NCBI RefSeq assembly: GCF_019448255.1
Contig: NZ_CP080410.1
Location: forward strand, 2,480,001-2,544,000
DNA from: Qipengyuania flava
GTDB taxonomy: Bacteria; Pseudomonadota; Alphaproteobacteria; Sphingomonadales; Sphingomonadaceae
Length of the DNA stretch: 64,000 nt
Direction: 5' to 3'
Each line of letters begins with the position of its first letter. Within the stretch, counting starts at the first letter, position 1. Of the stretch, positions 59,508 to 64,000 are shown one piece after another. The translations under genes and the position numbers were made by a program. The notes below the pieces were generated by a model. It was not told where the DNA came from. It searched no databases and saw nothing but the letters and a program-made list of their open reading frames with translations.

Positions 59508-60754
59508 GCGTTCATCTCCAGGCAGGCATAGAAGGCGTCGCGCACGATTTTCTCGCGCGGATCGTCCCATTTTCCGGTTCCGAGTTGGTTGGTGATCCAG
59601 GCGTAGGCCACGCCGTCGTCGGGGTCGGCGAAGGCTAGGCTGCCGCCCACGGCAAAACTGCCGAAGGCGCTGCGGGTGCGGGCGTATTCCCACTCGCTGA
59701 ACGGTTTTTCAAAGCCGTAGGAATAATACATGTCGGCGGTGAGGATCTGGTCCTTGAGGCCGCCGCTGGGATAGGCATGGCCCTGCTTGAGCGTGTCCAT
59801 CACCTCATCGGTGACGCCCAGCGCCTCCCCGCCTTCGGCAAAGGCGTTGTAGAGCGCGGCAAGCCCGCGGGCCGACGCCATGCCTCCGGCAGCGCCCTGA
59901 CCCACGCGCCAGAATGCCTCGCAATCGAGGGCACCGGGCCCTTCTAGGATCAGCGGGTTGTTGAGCGTGCGGAAGGCGAGCGTCCCCGGCAGGCACATCT
60001 TGAAGGTTAGCGGCCAGGGCATGGTCGTGTGGTGGATGAAGAGATCCTGCAGCCCGAAGCCCTGGATGCGCGCGATCCGCTCGCGCTCGAAGCTGTCGGG
60101 CAGGCCGAGGAAGACATCGGCGCCGAGCGGGCCTGCGATCTCCTCGTTGAAGAAGCACGGTAGGCGGCGCCCTTCGGGGTCGCGGCGATGGATCAGCTCG
60201 CTGGCGATCCAGCCCAGCGTGTAGGCGTGGTTGCCCGAATAGCGGCCCGGCGCCCAATTGGGTTTCTGGCGCGCGATGGCGGCGCAGATGGTTTCCTCGT
60301 CACCGATCGCGTCGAGGGTGAGCTTGTGATCAATCGCGGCAAGGCCCGCCTGTTCGGACAGGGCTTCGCCTACAGTGATCGAGCCTTTGCCATGCGCGGC
60401 GAATTCGGGCCAGATGTCGGCCACCGGCTCGTCATAGGCGAACAGGCCGCGCGACACGGCGACGGCAGCGGCCATGCCAGTGAGGCCCTTGGTAAGCGAA
60501 TAGACGAGCGCGATGTCGTCACACTGCCAGGCCTGCGTGCGCGCTTTTTCGCGCCAGCCGCCCTGGAGATCGACCACTATCTCGCCCCGGTGAATGATGG
60601 TGCAGGCCGCCCCCAGCGCCGTCTGTGCCTGGATCGCGGAAGCAAAGGCATTCGCTACCGGTTCGAAACCGGGTGCGACGTAGCCGCGGGTCCATTCGTC
60701 GACAGGTGAAGAGTGCTTTGTGTGCTGCGCTTGCGCGCGATCGGACTGCTGCAT
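59504..60754 (-). CDS. Beta-lactamase-family serine hydrolase (EstB type)
   Basis: The start MQQSDRAQAQHTKHS gives 416 residues with no obvious signal peptide. The class C-type SxxK is in YSLTKGLTGMAAAVAV. YSGNHAYTLGWIASELIH fits the YxN region, and the C-terminal block is AFGSFAVGGSLAFADP-like. Enzymes of this family act as esterases or peptidases, not usually on beta-lactams. The substrate is unknown. It is the first gene of the three-gene operon. Confidence 0.85.
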   Translation of the reverse strand: MQQSDRAQAQHTKHSSPVDEWTRGYVAPGFEPVANAFASAIQAQTALGAACTIIHRGEIVVDLQGGWREKARTQAWQCDDIALVYSLTKGLTGMAAAVAVSRGLFAYDEPVADIWPEFAAHGKGSITVGEALSEQAGLAAIDHKLTLDAIGDEETICAAIARQKPNWAPGRYSGNHAYTLGWIASELIHRRDPEGRRLPCFFNEEIAGPLGADVFLGLPDSFERERIARIQGFGLQDLFIHHTTMPWPLTFKMCLPGTLAFRTLNNPLILEGPGALDCEAFWRVGQGAAGGMASARGLAALYNAFAEGGEALGVTDEVMDTLKQGHAYPSGGLKDQILTADMYYSYGFEKPFSEWEYARTRSAFGSFAVGGSLAFADPDDGVAYAWITNQLGTGKWDDPREKIVRDAFYACLEMNA

Positions 60755-60923
60755 CGATGCCCCCCATTTGCGCGGGGCCCAAGCCCCGTATTCCGCAGCG
60801 TCAGGGGCTATCGAAAAATGGTTAACGCGGAGTAAGGGGCTGCACCGATAACCTTGCCCTGCCTCGATTTTTTGCCGCAGGAAGCGTTTGTATTGCCGCG
60901 CCGGGCGTGCAAATCCGGCAGGC

Positions 60924-63900
60924 ATGAGCAGCGGTAGCGCATCTGGAGCCTGGCGTTTCGCCGTCGACCGTGGCGGGACGTTCACCGATGTCGTCGCGCT
61001 GACGCCCGATGGCCGGCTGGTCACCGACAAGCTGCTGTCCGAAAATCCGGGCCAATACGCCGATGCCGCGAGCGAGGCGGTGCGCCGCCTGATGCAGCGT
61101 CACGGCGAAGGGCCGATTGCCGAGATGCGCGTAGGCACGACGGTCGCCACCAACGCGCTGCTGGAACGCAAGGGCGAGCGCCTTGCGCTGGCGATTACCG
61201 AGGGTTTCCGCGACGCTCTGCGGATCGGCAACCAGGCACGGCCGGATATCTTTGCGCGGCATATCGTCCTGCCCGAGCAGCTTCCCAGCCATGTGATCGA
61301 AATTTCCGAGCGGGTTTCGGCGACTGGCGAGGTGCTGACACCGCTCGATGACGACCGGGCCCGCGCCCAGTTCGAACAGCTCCGCCAGGACGGCTTCGAC
61401 GCACTTGCCATCGTCCTTTTGCACGGATGGCTCTACCGCGATCACGAGGAGCACCTGGCCGCCCTCGCCCGCGAAGCCGGCTTCACGCAGGTCAGCGTCA
61501 GCCACGAGGTCGCGCCGCTCATCCGCATCGTCCCGCGGGGCGATACGACCGTGGTCGATGCCTATCTGTCCCCGGTGCTGCGCCGCTACACCGACGGGCT
61601 GCAAGGAGGCCTGCCTGAAACCGGAGCCCTGCGGTTCATGCAGTCCAACGGAGGACTGGCCGAAGTCGGCGCCTTCCGGGGCAAGGACGCCATCCTTTCA
61701 GGCCCGGCAGGCGGCGTTGTCGGCATGGTCGCCGCCAGTGCGCCGCTCGGGCACACAAAGCTGATCGGCTTCGACATGGGCGGGACGAGCACGGACGTCG
61801 CCCACTACGCCGGCGATTACGAGCTGACCGGCGACAGCGTTGTCGCCGGCGTGCGGGTGGCCGCGCCGATGATGCATATCCACACCGTCGCGGCGGGCGG
61901 CGGCTCGATCTGCCAGTACGACGGCGGGCGCTTCCGCGTCGGTCCGGACAGCGCCGGCGCCGATCCCGGCCCGGCCTGCTACCGCAAGGGCGGCCCGCTG
62001 ACGGTCACCGATTGCAATCTCTTCCTCGGTCGCATCGACCCCGCCTTCTTCCCGCATGTCTTCGGGCCGGACGGCACCGCACCGCTCGACAGGGACGCCG
62101 CGCGGCAGCGGTTGGAAGAGATTGCCGAGCGCCTTCCCGAGACAACGTCGCTCGAGGAGATCGCCGAAGGCTTCCTCGCCATCGCGGTCGACAATATGGC
62201 CAACGCGATCCGCAAGATCAGCGTAGCACGCGGGCATGATGTGACGGCCTACGCGCTCGCCTGCTTTGGCGGTGCGGGCGGGCAGCACGCGTGCCGTGTG
62301 GCCGATGCGCTGGGCATGGAGACGGTGCTGGTCCATCCGCTGGCAGGCATCCTGTCGGCCTATGGCATCGGCATCGCACCCATGAAGGTGATCCGCGAGG
62401 CAAGCCTCGTGCGTCCGCTCAGCGAAGACCTCGCCGAAGCGCTCAAGCCTCTGGAAGAGGAGGCGCGGGCAGCGCTGGTCGGTCAGGGCATTCCGGCAAG
62501 CGCGATCACCCTTACCCGCAGCGCGCGCTTGCGCTTCGAAGGCAGCGACAGCCTGCTGACCATCGCCTGCGGCCAACGCGACGCCATGGCGAGCGATTTC
62601 CGCGCCCTGCATCGCCAGCGCTTCGGCTATTCCGATGAAGAGGCGCCGATCATTGTCGAAGCGCTGAGCGTGGAAGCCAGCGGATCGGCGGGCGGCCTTG
62701 GCGAGGCGGTTGCGGAGCCCGCGGAGGTCCGCGCGCAAGCCTCGGGCAGCTGGCCCACGCGCGACCGCGCTTCGATGCGGGAGGGGGAGAGCGTGCAGGG
62801 CCCCGCCCTCATCATCGACCCGTCATCCACCACGGTTATCGAGAAGGGGTGGGAAGCGACCCGCGCGGAGGATGGCAGCCTCGTCCTCTCTCGCGCCCAA
62901 GCCGCCGAACGCGCGGCCGCCGTCGGAACGCAAGTCGACCCGGTCCGGCTCGAGATCTTCAACAACCTCTTCATGGCGATTGCCGAGGAGATGGGCGTTG
63001 TCCTGCAAGCCACCGCCACTTCGGTGAACATCAAAGAGCGGCTCGATTTCTCCTGCGCGCTGTTCGATCGCCAAGGCGCTCTAATCGCAAACGCACCTCA
63101 CATCCCGGTGCACCTCGGCAGCATGGGCGACAGCGTTGCGCGGGTCATCGAGGCGCGGGGCGCTGCGCGCGACGGGCGCGGTTTCAAGCGCGGCGATGCC
63201 TATGTCCTCAACGACCCCTATCGCGGCGGCACGCACCTGCCCGACATCACGGTCATCGTGCCGGTGTTCTTCGAGGCCGAAAGCGCCGAACCCGACGCTT
63301 TTGTCGCTGCGCGCGGGCACCATTCGGACATCGGCGGCATCGCGCCCGGCTCCATGCCGCCCGAAAGCCGCACGATCGAGGACGAGGGCGTCCTTATCGA
63401 CAACGTCCTGCTCGTCGACGAAGGGCGCTTCTGCGAGACAGAGATGCGCGCCCTGCTCGCCTCGGCAACCCATCCGGCGCGCAATCCGGACCGCAACCTT
63501 TCGGACCTCAGAGCCCAGCTTGCCGCCTGCACGCGGGGCATGGAATTGCTCGCGGCAACCACGCGCGAACAGGGCGGAGCGGTGATCACCGCATACATGG
63601 ATCACGTCCTCGCCAACGCCGAAGAGAGCGTGCGCCGCCTGCTCGACCGGCTGGAGGACGGCGCGTTTGCCTATCCCATGGACAACGGCGCGGTAGTGAA
63701 GGTCTCCATCCGGATCGACCGCGAGCGGCGCGCGGCAACCTTCGATTTCTCGGGCACAAGCGACCAGCTGCCCGGCAACTTCAACGCGCCCAAGTCGATC
63801 ACCCGGGCCGCCGCACTCTATGTCGTGCGCACGCTGATCGACGACGCGATCCCGATGAACGACGGGTGCCTCCGCCCGATCGAGCTGGTCGTGCCGGAAG

Positions 63901-64000
63901 GCTCCATGCTCAATCCAAATCCCGGCGCAGCCGTCGTGGCCGGCAATGTCGAGACGAGCCAGGTGGTCACCGATGCGCTGTTCGCCGCGACCGGCCGGCT
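60924..64000 (+). CDS. Hydantoinase A/B fusion (5-oxoprolinase type), partial at the right edge
   Basis: An open frame of 1025 codons runs off the window. It starts [20 protein letters not shown], the HyuA opening with the phosphate-binding [10 protein letters not shown]. The A domain has [32 protein letters not shown] and [13 protein letters not shown]. From about 62935 the HyuB domain begins, [20 protein letters not shown], with the frame unbroken. The [16 protein letters not shown] block is also present. It is an ATP-dependent opening of 5-oxoproline or a hydantoin; which one is not decidable here. Confidence 0.92.
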   Translation, partial: MSSGSASGAWRFAVDRGGTFTDVVALTPDGRLVTDKLLSENPGQYADAASEAVRRLMQRHGEGPIAEMRVGTTVATNALLERKGERLALAITEGFRDALRIGNQARPDIFARHIVLPEQLPSHVIEISERVSATGEVLTPLDDDRARAQFEQLRQDGFDALAIVLLHGWLYRDHEEHLAALAREAGFTQVSVSHEVAPLIRIVPRGDTTVVDAYLSPVLRRYTDGLQGGLPETGALRFMQSNGGLAEVGAFRGKDAILSGPAGGVVGMVAASAPLGHTKLIGFDMGGTSTDVAHYAGDYELTGDSVVAGVRVAAPMMHIHTVAAGGGSICQYDGGRFRVGPDSAGADPGPACYRKGGPLTVTDCNLFLGRIDPAFFPHVFGPDGTAPLDRDAARQRLEEIAERLPETTSLEEIAEGFLAIAVDNMANAIRKISVARGHDVTAYALACFGGAGGQHACRVADALGMETVLVHPLAGILSAYGIGIAPMKVIREASLVRPLSEDLAEALKPLEEEARAALVGQGIPASAITLTRSARLRFEGSDSLLTIACGQRDAMASDFRALHRQRFGYSDEEAPIIVEALSVEASGSAGGLGEAVAEPAEVRAQASGSWPTRDRASMREGESVQGPALIIDPSSTTVIEKGWEATRAEDGSLVLSRAQAAERAAAVGTQVDPVRLEIFNNLFMAIAEEMGVVLQATATSVNIKERLDFSCALFDRQGALIANAPHIPVHLGSMGDSVARVIEARGAARDGRGFKRGDAYVLNDPYRGGTHLPDITVIVPVFFEAESAEPDAFVAARGHHSDIGGIAPGSMPPESRTIEDEGVLIDNVLLVDEGRFCETEMRALLASATHPARNPDRNLSDLRAQLAACTRGMELLAATTREQGGAVITAYMDHVLANAEESVRRLLDRLEDGAFAYPMDNGAVVKVSIRIDRERRAATFDFSGTSDQLPGNFNAPKSITRAAALYVVRTLIDDAIPMNDGCLRPIELVVPEGSMLNPNPGAAVVAGNVETSQVVTDALFAATGR

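Noticed and set aside
1-64000. CRISPR arrays, insertion sequences and prophage genes
   Set aside because: No regular spacer-repeat series, no transposase or inverted-repeat pair, and no phage structural genes were seen. The integrase is explained by the tRNA-Ser island.

Overview
The window is GC-rich chromosome from an alphaproteobacterium, most likely Sphingomonadales, Erythrobacteraceae-like. The call rests on gene content and codon style: a ubiquinol-cytochrome c chaperone next to a DUF177 protein, a COQ9 protein, a DUF1134 (EipA-type) protein, and a TonB-receptor/GST/CoA-ligase style of catabolism. No rRNA or other taxonomic marker is present, so the family is an inference.

1-15.9 kb is ordinary core genome: hslV (cut by the window edge), bamE, a cytochrome bc1 chaperone, DUF177, ssb with a 50-residue membrane peptide behind it, feoAB with a Fur-like box, a GQSNM-type esterase lipoprotein, COQ9, an ankyrin protein, an SCO protein, two small metalloproteins, ribD-ribE, msrQ, a helix-hairpin-helix lipoprotein, an acetyltransferase, an aromatic aminotransferase, a DUF1134 protein and tRNA-Ser(GCT).

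15.84-37.26 kb is an integrated genomic island. It starts in the 3' end of the tRNA-Ser gene and is bounded by a perfect 15-bp repeat (15844-15858 and 37248-37262). It carries a tyrosine integrase, an AlpA-like regulator and paired arm-type repeats at both ends. The cargo is a catabolic regulon of about 18 genes: TonB receptor, membrane-anchored sulfatase with its own formylglycine-generating enzyme, acyl-CoA ligase, tandem HCCA-isomerase-like protein, two long GSTs, MBL hydrolase, haloalkane-dehalogenase-like hydrolase, MDR oxidoreductase, DUF2855, DUF1330 proteins, small membrane proteins, a desaturase and one TetR regulator. Five copies of a 17-bp near-palindrome (TGGCACT..TATGYCA type) sit in the three main promoter regions and are probably the TetR operator. 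The substrate is unknown; a sulfated, perhaps halogenated or aromatic, compound is a guess.

37.3-54.2 kb is a two-component plus exopolysaccharide region. Two overlapping kinase genes come first; the second lacks an ATPase domain but has REC and HPt. A polysaccharide locus follows: fused WecG/priming transferase, flippase, three glycosyltransferases, Wzy, Wzz and Wza. It ends with an H-NOX heme NO sensor and a LuxO/NtrC-type sigma-54 activator. Each of the two divergent intergenic regions holds three 13-bp palindromes (TCGCAnnnTGCRA) about two helical turns apart, flanked by outward-facing sigma-54-type promoters. This predicts a nitric-oxide-responsive, sigma-54-controlled exopolysaccharide regulon and is the most interesting system in the window.

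54.2-64 kb holds a three-gene minus-strand operon (serine hydrolase, metallophosphoesterase, GMC oxidoreductase fused to an alpha/beta hydrolase) and the start of a fused hydantoinase A/B (5-oxoprolinase-type) gene that runs off the window.
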